A stretch of 64,000 bases of DNA, from positions 43,975 through 107,974 of the forward strand of contig NZ_FXAG01000015.1 in assembly GCF_900177275.1 (NCBI RefSeq), written 5' to 3'. Below the pieces are notes generated by a model that saw nothing but the letters and a program-made list of their open reading frames with translations, searched no databases and had not been told where the DNA came from. The position numbers were made by a program, and so were the translations under genes. The DNA is from Pseudogulbenkiania subflava DSM 22618. Its GTDB lineage: Bacteria > Pseudomonadota > Gammaproteobacteria > Burkholderiales > Chromobacteriaceae. Positions 34,397-42,531 of the stretch are shown here, in pieces; position 1 is the stretch's first letter, and each line of letters begins with the position of its first letter.

Positions 34397-35059
34397 TTGA
34401 AGCCAGCCGCCGTCCGCTTCTACCTGCTGGGGGAGCGCGCCGCCGTGCTGGCGGCCGACGCCCCGGCCGAGCTGGCCTGCCAGCGGCGCATCTGGTGGCT
34501 GGCGAGCCAGTTGCGCGGCCACCCCGGGCTGATCGACATCGTGCCCGGCATGAACAACCTGACCGTGGTGTTCGACCCGCTCGCCGTCGACGGCGAGGCC
34601 ATGCTGAGCGAGCTGCAACAGCGCTGGAGCGGCGCCGCCGAGGCATGCGTCACCCCGCGCGAGGTGCGCATCCCGGTACGCTACGGCGGAGCGGACGGCC
34701 CGGACCTGGACCACGTCGCGCGCCACGCCGGCCTGTCCCCCGCCGAGGTGGTGGCCGCCCACAGCGGCGCGCACTACACCGTGTTCTTTCTCGGCTTCCA
34801 GCCCGGTTTCGCCTACTTGGGCGGCCTGCCCGAGGCGCTCGCCACGCCGCGCCGCGCCGAGCCGCGCCTGGCGGTGCCGGCGGGCTCGGTCGCCATCGGC
34901 GGCAGCCAGACCGGCGTCTATCCGGCCGCCGCCCCCGGCGGCTGGCATCTCATCGGCCGCACCGCGCTGACCCTCTTCGACCCGCGGCGCGAGCCGCCCT
35001 CGCTGCTGCTGCCGGGCGACAGCGTGCGCTTCGTCGCTGAGGAGGCCGACCATGCTTGA
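34397..35059 (+). CDS. pxpB: 5-oxoprolinase subunit PxpB (KipI family)
   Basis: Part of the ATP-dependent PxpABC enzyme that opens 5-oxoproline, a damage product of glutamine, to glutamate. It has 220 residues. The C-terminal cyclophilin-like half carries TVFFLGFQPGFAYLGGLPEA and VAIGGSQTGVYPAAAPGGWH, typical of KipI/PxpB. It starts at TTG 34397 with GGAG seven bases upstream. It is first in pxpB-pxpC-pxpA and overlaps pxpC by eight bases. Confidence 0.93.
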   Translation: MKPAAVRFYLLGERAAVLAADAPAELACQRRIWWLASQLRGHPGLIDIVPGMNNLTVVFDPLAVDGEAMLSELQQRWSGAAEACVTPREVRIPVRYGGADGPDLDHVARHAGLSPAEVVAAHSGAHYTVFFLGFQPGFAYLGGLPEALATPRRAEPRLAVPAGSVAIGGSQTGVYPAAAPGGWHLIGRTALTLFDPRREPPSLLLPGDSVRFVAEEADHA

Positions 35060-35978
35060 AATCCTGCGTCCCGGGGTACAGACCACGGTGCAGGACCTGG
35101 GGCGCCACGGCCTGCGCCACCTGGGTATCGGCCAGAGCGGCGCGCTCGACGCGCCGGCGCTGCGCATCGCCAACCGCCTGGTCGGCAACCCGGAAGGCGC
35201 GGCCGCGCTGGAGATCACACTCGGGCCGGTGCGCCTGCGCTTCCTGCGCGACGGCTGGCTGGCGCTCAGCGGCGCCGATTTCGACGCCACGCTGGACGGC
35301 CAGCCGGTGTGGTGCGGCTGGCGCCAGGCGGTGCGCGCCGGCCAGGAGCTGCACCTGGCGGGCAGCCGCCGCGGCATGCGCGCCTACCTGGCGGTGGACG
35401 GCGGCATTGCCGTGCCCGAGGTGCTGGGGGGGCGCGCCACCGATCTGGCCGCCGGCTTCGGCGGCTTCGCGGGCCGCGCGCTGCAGGCCGGCGACCGCCT
35501 GCCGCTGGGCGAGCCGCTGGCGCTCGAGGGCAAGGCGGGCAGTCGCCCGCCGGCGTGGACGCCGGAGATCCGCGCCCTGCCCGGCCCGGAATACGCGGAA
35601 TTCAGCGCCGCCGCGCAGCATGCCCTGTGGAGCCGCCCCTGGCACGTCACCGCGCAGAGCAACCGCATGGGCTACCGCCTGGCCGGGCCGACGCTGGACC
35701 GCACGGCACGCCACGAGCTGCTGTCGCACGGCGTGCTGCCGGGCGTGGTGCAGGTGCCGCCCGGCGGCCAGCCCATCGTGCTGCTGGCCGACGCCCAGAC
35801 CACCGGCGGCTACCCGCGCATCGCCACGGTGATCGAGGCCGACCTGTGGAAGCTGGCGCAGGCCCGCCCCGGCGCCGAGCTGCATTTCGTCCCCACCACG
35901 TTGGCCGAAGCGCGCCACGCCCTGCAGCAGCAGCGCTATCACCTGAATCGTTTCAACTGGAGTGCCTATGGAGATTGA
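35052..35978 (+). CDS. pxpC: 5-oxoprolinase subunit PxpC (KipA family)
   Basis: A 308-residue biotin-dependent-carboxylase-like protein of the 5-oxoprolinase complex. The start [20 protein letters not shown], the middle [10 protein letters not shown] and the late [12 protein letters not shown] and [14 protein letters not shown] are family hallmarks. It starts at ATG 35052 inside pxpB and overlaps the pxpA start by eleven bases, so the three subunits are translationally coupled. Confidence 0.94.
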   Translation: MLEILRPGVQTTVQDLGRHGLRHLGIGQSGALDAPALRIANRLVGNPEGAAALEITLGPVRLRFLRDGWLALSGADFDATLDGQPVWCGWRQAVRAGQELHLAGSRRGMRAYLAVDGGIAVPEVLGGRATDLAAGFGGFAGRALQAGDRLPLGEPLALEGKAGSRPPAWTPEIRALPGPEYAEFSAAAQHALWSRPWHVTAQSNRMGYRLAGPTLDRTARHELLSHGVLPGVVQVPPGGQPIVLLADAQTTGGYPRIATVIEADLWKLAQARPGAELHFVPTTLAEARHALQQQRYHLNRFNWSAYGD

Positions 35979-36708
35979 TCTGAACGCCGATCTCGGCGAG
36001 GGCTGCGGCGACGACGCGGCAATCCTGGACTGCGTCAGCTCGGCCAACATCGCCTGCGGCTGGCACGCCGGCGATGCCGACACCATGCGCGCCGCGGTGC
36101 GGGCCGCCAAGGCACGCGGCGTGGCGGTGGGGGCTCATCCCAGCTTTCCCGACCGCGAGCACTTCGGCCGCCGCGCGATGCAGCTGCCGCCCGGCACCGT
36201 CTACAGCGGCGTGCTGTACCAGATCGGCGCACTGCAGGCGATCGCCCGCGGCGAGGGCGTGCGCCTCACCCACGTCAAGCCGCACGGCGCGCTCTACAAC
36301 CAGGCGGCGCGCGACCCGCAGCTGGCCGCGGCCATCGTGCGCGCGGCGCAGGCGGCCGACCCGGCGCTGGCCGTGGTCGGCCTCGCCGGCAGCGAGCTGG
36401 TGCGCCAGGCGCGGGGCGCCGGGCTGCGCGCGCTGGACGAGGTATTCGCCGACCGCGCCTATCAGGCGGACGGCAGCCTGGCGCCGCGCGGCAGCCCCGG
36501 CGCGGTGATCGAGGACGAGGAAGAGGCACTGGCGCAGACGCTGCAGATGATCACCCAGGGCCGCGTCACCGCGCTCGACGGCAGCAGCGTCGCGCTGCAT
36601 GCCGACACCGTCTGCCTGCACGGCGACGGCGCCCACGCCGTGGCCTTCGCGCGGCGGCTGCGGCGCGAGCTGCTGGCGCGGGGCCTGACCCTGCGCGCGC
36701 CGGGGTAG
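35968..36708 (+). CDS. pxpA: 5-oxoprolinase subunit PxpA (LamB/YcsF family)
   Basis: A 246-residue TIM-barrel-like subunit of 5-oxoprolinase. Conserved motifs are [36 protein letters not shown] and [14 protein letters not shown] 35968 has GGAG just upstream, so the in-frame GTG two codons earlier is not needed. It is the last gene of the operon; 221 bases without a gene follow. Confidence 0.95.
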   Translation: MEIDLNADLGEGCGDDAAILDCVSSANIACGWHAGDADTMRAAVRAAKARGVAVGAHPSFPDREHFGRRAMQLPPGTVYSGVLYQIGALQAIARGEGVRLTHVKPHGALYNQAARDPQLAAAIVRAAQAADPALAVVGLAGSELVRQARGAGLRALDEVFADRAYQADGSLAPRGSPGAVIEDEEEALAQTLQMITQGRVTALDGSSVALHADTVCLHGDGAHAVAFARRLRRELLARGLTLRAPG

Positions 36709-36929
36709 CAATCTGTTCTATTGGCCAGCGGGCACTAGCGGTGCGGCTCGCCGACGACGCTACCCGTAGGCGATGCTGCTGTCGAAGCGCACGCTCGGCC
36801 GCATCCATCAAGACCACTATCCCGCGGCCTCCGCAGCGGTGCGCCGCCCCGGCTTCGGACAGGGCGGCACCCGCCTCCACCCTGGCTGGCCGCCCGTCGT
36901 CAACTGTAACCCGCAAGGAGCCCTGCCCC

Positions 36930-37376
36930 ATGTCCACCACCCCCGCCCTGCTGTTGCGTCCGGCCCGCGCCGGCGACATCGACGCCCTCGCCGCGCTGTC
37001 CGGCGAACTGGGCTACCCGTGCGACCCGGGCCGGTTCGCGGCGCGCTGCGCCACGCTGCTGGCGGCACCGGAACAGCACTTCGTCGGCGTGGTCGAAGGC
37101 AATGGGGTGGTGTGCGGCTGGATCCACGCTTTCGTGCTGACGCTGCTGGAAGCAGACCCCACCGTGGAAATCGGCGGGCTGGTAATCGGCGCCGACTGGC
37201 GCGGCCAGGGACTGGGAGCGATGCTGCTGGACGCCGGCGAGCAATGGGCGCGGCAACGCGGTATCGCCAGCGTCAGCCTGCGCAGCGCCGAGTACCGCCA
37301 CGACGCGCACCGCTTCTATCTGCGCCAGGGTTACCAGCACGTCAAGAACCAGTTGATGTTGCGCAAAACCCTCTAA
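36930..37376 (+). CDS. GNAT family N-acetyltransferase
   Basis: A 148-residue acetyl-CoA-dependent transferase. The beta-bulge and pyrophosphate loop are seen as IGGLVIGADWRGQGLGAMLL (QGLG motif A) followed by the late YRHDAHRFYLRQGYQ. ATG 36930 has AGGAG nine bases upstream; the open frame before it is not GNAT-like. The substrate is unknown. It lies between pxpA and a carbonic anhydrase with no functional link evident. Confidence 0.87.
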   Translation: MSTTPALLLRPARAGDIDALAALSGELGYPCDPGRFAARCATLLAAPEQHFVGVVEGNGVVCGWIHAFVLTLLEADPTVEIGGLVIGADWRGQGLGAMLLDAGEQWARQRGIASVSLRSAEYRHDAHRFYLRQGYQHVKNQLMLRKTL

Positions 37377-37498
37377 ATCACGGGGTTGGCATCGCCACCA
37401 ACCGTGGTAGCATTGCTGCCGGCCAAAATAGAGCAAACACCCGAGAACCCGTGCAGCCACCCGCTGCCCGCGGGCAAGCATCGAAACAGGAGAACACC

Positions 37499-38077
37499 AT
37501 GGGCCTGCTTAACAGCTTGCTGGAACACAATCGCAGCTTCGTCGACAACCGCGAATACGAGCAATTCCAGACCGACAAGTTTCCCGACAAGAACCTGGCC
37601 GTGCTGGCCTGCATGGACGCGCGCCTGGTGGAACTGCTGCCCAAGGCGATGGGACTGAAGAACGGCGACGCCAAGCTGATCAAGAACGCCGGCGCGCTGG
37701 TTACCCACCCCTGGGGTTCGGTGATGCGCAGCCTGCTGGTCGCCATCTACGAACTGCGCGCCGAGGAAATCTGCGTGGTGGCGCACCGCGACTGCGGCAT
37801 GAACGCCATCGACCCGGCGAGCATCCTCGACGCCGCCTGCCGGCGCGGCGTCAGCGCCGACACGCTGGCCACGCTGCGCAGCGCCGGCATCAACCTGGAA
37901 GGCTGGCTCAAGGGCTTCGACAACGTCGAGGACAGTGTGCGCCACACCGTCAACGTCATCCGCACCCACCCGCTGATGCCGCGCGACGTGCCGGTGCACG
38001 GCCTGATAATCCACCCGGTGACCGGCCAGCTCGACCTGATCGTCGACGGCTACGCCACCCTGCCCAAGGCCGCATGA
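37499..38077 (+). CDS. Beta-class carbonic anhydrase
   Basis: Zinc enzyme interconverting CO2 and bicarbonate, 192 residues. The zinc ligands and the Asp-Arg dyad are in LACMDARL (Cys about residue 39) and VVAHRDCGM (His about 96, Cys about 99), as in the short beta-CA types. The start ATG 37499 has AGGAG upstream; a very long open frame upstream in this phase is antisense-type noise across the GNAT gene. It overlaps nadD by four bases. Confidence 0.92.
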   Translation: MGLLNSLLEHNRSFVDNREYEQFQTDKFPDKNLAVLACMDARLVELLPKAMGLKNGDAKLIKNAGALVTHPWGSVMRSLLVAIYELRAEEICVVAHRDCGMNAIDPASILDAACRRGVSADTLATLRSAGINLEGWLKGFDNVEDSVRHTVNVIRTHPLMPRDVPVHGLIIHPVTGQLDLIVDGYATLPKAA

Positions 38078-38730
38078 CCCACGCCATCGGGCTGTTCGGC
38101 GGCACCTTCGACCCGATCCACAACGCCCACCTGCGCATGGCCGAGGCGTTTCGCGAGCAGTGCCGGCTGGCCGAGGTGCGGCTGATCCCGGCCGGCCAGC
38201 CCTACCACCGCGCGCAGGCGCCGCACGCGTCGCCGGCACAGCGCCTGGCGATGGTCGAACTGGCCATCGCCGGCCGTCCCGGTCTGGTCGCCGACGACCG
38301 CGAAGTGCGCCGGCCGCGCCCGGCCTACACCGTCGAAACGCTGGAAGAACTGCGCGCCGAAATCGGTGCGGAGGCGCCGCTGTGGCTGCTGATCGGCGGC
38401 GACTCGCTCGCCACACTCGACAGCTGGCGGCGCTGGCGCGAACTGTTCGAGCTGGCGCACGTGGCGGTGGCGCTGCGCCCCGGCTTCGATCCGGCCACCC
38501 TTCCTGCCGCCGTGCGCCACGAGTGGCAGACGCGCCAAGTCCCTGATTTTCCAAATCGAACGCCTTCCGGTACAATCCGCCCCTTGGCTTTGCCGCCGGT
38601 GGCGCTCTCCGCCACCGACATCCGCGCCAGACTGGCCCGCGGGGACGACGTCAGCGAACTGATTCCCCCGCCGGTCCTCGGCTACCTGCGCGCGCACCGG
38701 CTCTACCAGACGAGCCCGGCCGGCCCCTGA
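38074..38730 (+). CDS. nadD: Nicotinate-nucleotide adenylyltransferase
   Basis: Makes deamido-NAD from nicotinate mononucleotide and ATP. It has 218 residues. The nucleotidyl-transferase motif GLFGGTFDPIHNAHLRMA (6-23) and the late SATDIRARLARG are intact. It starts at ATG 38074, overlapping the carbonic anhydrase stop (ATGA). It is followed by rsfS and rlmH, the conserved bacterial nadD-rsfS-rlmH order. Confidence 0.97.
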   Translation: MTHAIGLFGGTFDPIHNAHLRMAEAFREQCRLAEVRLIPAGQPYHRAQAPHASPAQRLAMVELAIAGRPGLVADDREVRRPRPAYTVETLEELRAEIGAEAPLWLLIGGDSLATLDSWRRWRELFELAHVAVALRPGFDPATLPAAVRHEWQTRQVPDFPNRTPSGTIRPLALPPVALSATDIRARLARGDDVSELIPPPVLGYLRAHRLYQTSPAGP

Positions 38731-38816
38731 ACGGCCGCCCGGCGGTCAAAGCCCCTGAATACCGGATGTTGCCTTAGCCAAAACGCAACGTCCTACCCAA
38801 CATTGCGGAAGGAAAC

Positions 38817-39185
38817 ATGGAAATCGACGCTATCGCCAAACTGGCCGTGGAAGCCCTGGAAGACATCAAGGGCAAGGACATCATCGAACTCGACACCAGC
38901 GAACTGACCTCGCTGTTCCAGCGCATGGTCGTCTGCACCGGCGACTCCAACCGTCAGGTCAAGGCGCTGGCCAACAACGTGCAGGTCACCCTGAAGGAAG
39001 CCGGCGTCGACATCGTCGGCAGCGAAGGCCAGGAATCGGGCGAATGGGTGCTGGTCGACGCCGGCGACGTGGTAATCCACGTCATGCTCCCGGCCGTGCG
39101 CGACTACTACGACCTCGAAGCGCTGTGGGGCGGCCAGAAGCCGTCGTTCCTGCCCACCGGCGGCAAGCCGTGGTCGGTGCTCTGA
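38817..39185 (+). CDS. rsfS: Ribosome silencing factor RsfS
   Basis: A 122-residue protein that binds uL14 and blocks subunit joining in starvation. The family core is visible: DIIELDTSELTSLFQRMVVC, TGDSNRQVKALA, GQESGEWVLVDAGDVVIHV and YYDLEALWG. ATG 38817 has GAAGGAAAC upstream. The stop TGA (39183-39185) is inside the repeat-end sequence CTGAGAACCTG. rlmH follows after a repeat and a terminator-like hairpin. Confidence 0.97.
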   Translation: MEIDAIAKLAVEALEDIKGKDIIELDTSELTSLFQRMVVCTGDSNRQVKALANNVQVTLKEAGVDIVGSEGQESGEWVLVDAGDVVIHVMLPAVRDYYDLEALWGGQKPSFLPTGGKPWSVL

Positions 39186-39331
39186 GAACCTGTTCACGAT
39201 CTGTCGCGAGCAGCCCTCAGCGGGGTGAAGAGCAGCGCAGAAACCGGAATGTACTGGAGTACATGAGGATTTCGAGCAGCACATGAGCCCCGATCAGGGA
39301 GGCGCAGCACGATCGGGAACGGGTTCTGAGC
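39183..39331. repeat. Intergenic structured repeat C3, starts at the rsfS stop codon
   Basis: TGAGAACCTG at the left and GGGTTCTGAG at the right form inverted ends. The interior closely follows 19363-19513, and the hairpin ATGTAC-tgga-GTACAT lies at 39249-39264. The left end supplies the rsfS TGA. Confidence 0.7.
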
Positions 39332-39359
39332 GTAGCGCCGGACATATCCCGCCCCCCCT

Positions 39360-39410
39360 TGGCCGAAGCACCGGCGCCTCGACGCGCCATGGGCTTCGGC
39401 CATGCTTTTT
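39360..39410 (+). terminator. Hairpin of inverted TGGCCGAAGC motifs with T-run, before rlmH
   Basis: TGGCCGAAGC (39360-39369) pairs with GCTTCGGCCA (39393-39402) across 23 bases and is followed by TGCTTTTT. It looks like a terminator or attenuator between rsfS and rlmH. It is built from the dispersed motif, as Neisseria terminators are built from inverted uptake sequences. Confidence 0.5.
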
Positions 39411-39423
39411 CCCTGCTGACACC

Positions 39424-39894
39424 ATGAAAATCACCATTCTCGCCGTCGGCACCAAGATGCCGCACTGGGTCGACGAGGCCTACCAGGACTACGCCAAGCG
39501 CTTCGGCCGCGACGTCACGCTGGAACTGAAGGAAATCAAGCCGGAGAAACGCGGCGGCGGCGTCACCGCGGAAAAGGGCATCGCCGCCGAACACGCCCGG
39601 CTCATGGCGGCCATCCCGCCGCGCAGCCGGCTGGTGGTGCTGGACGAGCGCGGCCGCAACTGGACCACGATGAAACTGGCCGAGGCGATGAAGGACTGGC
39701 TCGCCGGCGGCGACGACCTGTGCTTCGTCATCGGCGGCGCCGACGGCCTCTCGGACGAGCTCAAGGCGCGTGCCGACACCCTGCTGCAATTGTCGGCGCT
39801 GACCATGCCGCACGGCATGGTGCGCGTGCTGCTGGCCGAACAGCTCTACCGCGCGCTGTCCATCCTCAACAACCACCCCTACCACCGCGAGTGA
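39424..39894 (+). CDS. rlmH: 23S rRNA (pseudouridine1915-N3)-methyltransferase
   Basis: SPOUT-family methyltransferase, 156 residues, acting on assembled 70S ribosomes. Seen motifs are [32 protein letters not shown], the knotted SAM site [13 protein letters not shown] and the late LLAEQLYRA. It starts at ATG 39424; open frame upstream crosses the repeat and is not coding. Confidence 0.97.
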   Translation: MKITILAVGTKMPHWVDEAYQDYAKRFGRDVTLELKEIKPEKRGGGVTAEKGIAAEHARLMAAIPPRSRLVVLDERGRNWTTMKLAEAMKDWLAGGDDLCFVIGGADGLSDELKARADTLLQLSALTMPHGMVRVLLAEQLYRALSILNNHPYHRE

Positions 39895-40126
39895 CGCCGG
39901 CGGCCGGCGCGCCGTCCCACTAATGAAAAGCTCAGCCGCGTCGGGCATCACGCTGCCCCGGCCGCGCCGCCGCTTTCCCGCCGTTTACCTCCCGTCATCA
40001 CGCCGGGCAAGGCAGTCCCCCGCCGGGGAAACCGTGCCACGGCTGCGACAGTTTGTCGCATTCCGCCGCCCGACCGGGGCGATTACACTGCGCCATCAAG
40101 AATTATTCTCAACCAGGAATTCACCG

Positions 40127-40645
40127 ATGCGCCGCTCCCTCGCCCTGCTGCCGCTGCTGTTCGCCGCCGCCGCTTCCGCCCACATCACGCTGGAAACCCC
40201 GCAAGCCGACGCCGGCAGCACCTACAAGGGCGTGCTGCGCGTCGGCCACGGCTGCGATGGCTCTCCCACCACCGAACTGAGGCTCATCGTGCCGGCCGGT
40301 GTGGAAAAGCTCAAACCGATGCCGAAAGCCGGCTGGCAACTGACGGTGAAAAAGCACAAGCTGGCCCAGCCCTACGACTACTACGGCGAACAGGTGACCG
40401 AGGACGTCAGCGAGGTGAGCTGGAGCGGCGGCAATCTGCCGGAAGACTTCTACGACGAGTTCGTGTTCCGCGCCCGCCTGCCCAAAACGCCGGGCGAAAC
40501 CCTGTATTTCAAGGTCGAGCAGCGCTGCGCCAAGGGTGAGACGCGCTGGGTCGACATCCCGGCCGCCGGCCAGGACGCCCATGACCTGCCGACCCCGGCC
40601 GCCGCACTGAAGCTGACCGCGCCGGGCGAAGGACATCGCCACTAG
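40127..40645 (+). CDS. YcnI-like (DUF1775) secreted copper-binding-type protein
   Basis: A 172-residue exported protein. After the signal peptide (1-18) the mature chain would begin with His19 (HITLETPQADAGSTYKG), the arrangement needed for a copper-binding N-terminal His brace in YcnI proteins. Later GHGCDGSPTTELRLIVP and the Trp in MPKAGWQLTV fit the family. The chain ends GEGHRH, another metal-friendly tail. ATG 40127 has AGGA upstream. It stands alone; no CopCD genes are adjacent. Confidence 0.82.
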   Translation: MRRSLALLPLLFAAAASAHITLETPQADAGSTYKGVLRVGHGCDGSPTTELRLIVPAGVEKLKPMPKAGWQLTVKKHKLAQPYDYYGEQVTEDVSEVSWSGGNLPEDFYDEFVFRARLPKTPGETLYFKVEQRCAKGETRWVDIPAAGQDAHDLPTPAAALKLTAPGEGHRH

Positions 40646-40758
40646 GCGGCACTACGCACCACACCATGACCAGCATGATCCCTTGCACCGTCCCCAGCTG
40701 TCCGGCCTGACCCGGCGGACCGAGAATCGCTCCGGTCACGGCCGTGACGGTGTGGCGT

Positions 40759-40790
40759 CAAAACAATCGAGGCTCCCGCGGGAGCCTCGA
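40759..40790 (-). terminator. Terminator after the YidB-like gene
   Basis: TCGAGGCTCCC-gc-GGGAGCCTCGA, followed on the minus strand by TTGTTTT. It lies 25 bases past the YidB-like gene and between convergent genes; the plus-strand side has only a weak T-run. Confidence 0.75.
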
Positions 40791-40815
40791 TCCGTCCTTG
40801 CGCTTCAAACGCACA

Positions 40816-41208
40816 TCAACCGCGGCCGAACAGCCCCGACAGCGCCTTCAGCCCCTGCTCCGCCAGATCGCCTGACGGCAGCTCGCCCCCCGGGGTGAGC
40901 TTGTCCACCAGCTGCGGCAGTTGCTCCGCCAGCTGCTGCGACAGCTGCGCGGTATCGATCCCCACCGATTGCGCCAGCCCCGCCAGCTGCTCGTTGCCGA
41001 GCACCGCCTGGATCTGCTCCGGCGACACCGCCAGGTTGGCACCGGTGCCGACCCAGCTGGACACGACGTCGCCCAGACCGCCCTGCTGGAACTTCTCAAC
41101 CAACCCGGCCACACCGCCATTCTGCTCCAGCAGGCCCTGCGCCACTCCCAGCAATCCGCCGCCGGACTCGCCGCCGAGCAGGCCGGTCACTTGATCGAAC
41201 AGGCTCAT
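40816..41208 (-). CDS. YidB family (DUF937) protein
   Basis: A 130-residue, Gly/Gln-rich, cysteine-free protein of unknown function. It begins MSLFDQVTGLLGGESGGGLL and has the family stretch GLGDVVSSWVGTGANLAVSP EQ (split), followed by a helical segment QLAEQLPQLVDKLTPGGELP. ATG 41208 has GAGGTGAAA upstream. A TATACT -10 candidate (41255-41250) lies in the AT-rich gap shared with the divergent lytic transglycosylase. Confidence 0.85.
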   Translation of the reverse strand: MSLFDQVTGLLGGESGGGLLGVAQGLLEQNGGVAGLVEKFQQGGLGDVVSSWVGTGANLAVSPEQIQAVLGNEQLAGLAQSVGIDTAQLSQQLAEQLPQLVDKLTPGGELPSGDLAEQGLKALSGLFGRG

Positions 41209-41313
41209 GTTTTCACCTCGCTTACTTGGAAAGTCATTTCAATGATCCTAGTATAAATAGCAAATAAATCAATCAGTTATATTTAACAAATCGTTGCTGA
41301 CAGGGCCCTCATT

Positions 41314-42048
41314 ATGAAGCCGACATTGATGCTGCTGTTCGCCCTGCTGTTATCCGGCTACGCCCGGGCCGATCTGTACGGCTACATCGACGCGCAGGGA
41401 CAGGCGCATCTGGCCAACTACCCGGTCGACGAACGCTACCAGTTGTTCCAGCGCGGCAGCTCACCGACGCCAGAGCCCGCCGAGCGCTCCGCCGTACTGG
41501 CCGACGCCACCACCCCGGGCCTGGGCGCCACGCTCAGCAGCGACAGCCGTCCCCCCGAGCCCGTCAGCGTCAGCGAGGCCAGCGCCGTGCCCTTCGACCC
41601 GCAGCTGGCAGCACGCTTCAGCCGGCTGATCAGCCGCACCGCACGCGAGTTCGGGCTGGACGTCCAGCTACTGCATTCCATCGTCACCGTGGAATCCGCC
41701 TACAACCCGCTGGCCATCTCGCCCAAGGGCGCCGTCGGGCTGATGCAGGTGATGCCGGCCACCGGCAAGCGCTTCGGCATCACCGCACTCACCGACCCGC
41801 GCCAGAATCTCCTGGCCGGGGCACGCTACCTGCGCTTCCTGCAGGAACGCTTCAACCACGACCTGCCGCTGGTGATCGCCGCCTACAATGCCGGCGAGGG
41901 CGCGGTGCAGAAGTACCGCAACACCATCCCGCCGTTCCGCGAGACGCGGGACTACGTGGCCAAGGTGCTGGCGTCCTACCAGCAACGCAAGGGAGGGGAG
42001 AACGGGACGCGGGTGCGCGCCGTGTTCACGCCGGACGCCGGGTTCTAG
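41314..42048 (+). CDS. Lytic transglycosylase (SLT family) with N-terminal DUF4124-like segment
   Basis: Periplasmic peptidoglycan-cleaving enzyme, 244 residues. A signal peptide (1-19) is followed by a short DUF4124-like piece (DLYGYIDAQGQAHLANYP), a Ser/Pro linker (50-95) and the SLT domain with catalytic Glu127 in TVESAYNP, GLMQVMPATG and AAYNAGEGAV. It starts at ATG 41314. The gene is single; the convergent neighbour is a hypothetical protein. Confidence 0.93.
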   Translation: MKPTLMLLFALLLSGYARADLYGYIDAQGQAHLANYPVDERYQLFQRGSSPTPEPAERSAVLADATTPGLGATLSSDSRPPEPVSVSEASAVPFDPQLAARFSRLISRTAREFGLDVQLLHSIVTVESAYNPLAISPKGAVGLMQVMPATGKRFGITALTDPRQNLLAGARYLRFLQERFNHDLPLVIAAYNAGEGAVQKYRNTIPPFRETRDYVAKVLASYQQRKGGENGTRVRAVFTPDAGF

Positions 42049-42077
42049 CCGGCAACCGACGGGCAACGGCGCGGCGG

Positions 42078-42383
42078 CTAGAGACGGATGCCGAGAATAT
42101 CGCCCAGCGAGTCGGCCAGGTCGCGATAGGTGGCGCGCTGGTCGAACACCCCGAGCAAACCGGGGAAAGCGTCCGGGCTCTGCAGGATCTGCGTCGCCTT
42201 GCGCGAACTCAGCTTGTGCACGCGCAGGATGCGCCCGTCCCAGTTGACCACCCGGCTATCGTCGGCGGTCAGCAGGGTATCCAGCGTTTGATAGATGTTC
42301 TCGACCACCATCATCTTGCTGCGCGTGCGGCCTTCGGCCTGCCAATTTTGTGCTGTCGCAGTCACACATGACTCCAATGTCAT
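42078..42383 (-). CDS. Hypothetical protein, 101 residues
   Basis: No family is recognised. It is a mixed alpha/beta-looking chain without signal peptide or membrane segment; the core is NIYQTLDTLLTADDSRVVNW, then DGRILRVHKLSSRKATQIL. The start at ATG 42383 is uncertain; an ATG-ATG pair at codons 24-25 would give 78 or 77 residues. Upstream lies an AT-rich stretch with several TGTCAT/ATGACA words (42384-42450) that may be a promoter with binding sites. Confidence 0.6.
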   Translation of the reverse strand: MTLESCVTATAQNWQAEGRTRSKMMVVENIYQTLDTLLTADDSRVVNWDGRILRVHKLSSRKATQILQSPDAFPGLLGVFDQRATYRDLADSLGDILGIRL

Positions 42384-42470
42384 TTACAAGATTCGGGATC
42401 TAGCCCATTTGAAATGACAATGGTAAACGTCATAGGTTTCCATGACAACCGTATATTTTTTACGGCAATC
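42384..42470 (-). promoter_or_regulatory. AT-rich region with repeated TGTCAT words
   Basis: TGTCAT or its complement appears at about 42379, 42415 and 42440, with ACGTCAT near 42428. The region contrasts with its GC-rich surroundings and precedes the hypothetical gene. The words resemble Pho-box half sites but the 11-base phasing is not clear, so no regulator is assigned. Confidence 0.3.
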
Positions 42471-42487
42471 GCGCCGGGCACGGCGCC

Positions 42488-42521
42488 AAAAACAGAAAAC
42501 GGCACGCGGGGAGCGTGCCGT
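42488..42521 (-). terminator. Terminator after holA
   Basis: ACGGCACGC-tcccc-GCGTGCCGT, then TTTTCTGTTTTT on the minus strand, directly past the holA stop. It ends the leuS-lptE-holA transcript. Confidence 0.85.
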
Positions 42522-42531
42522 CACGGGAAAG

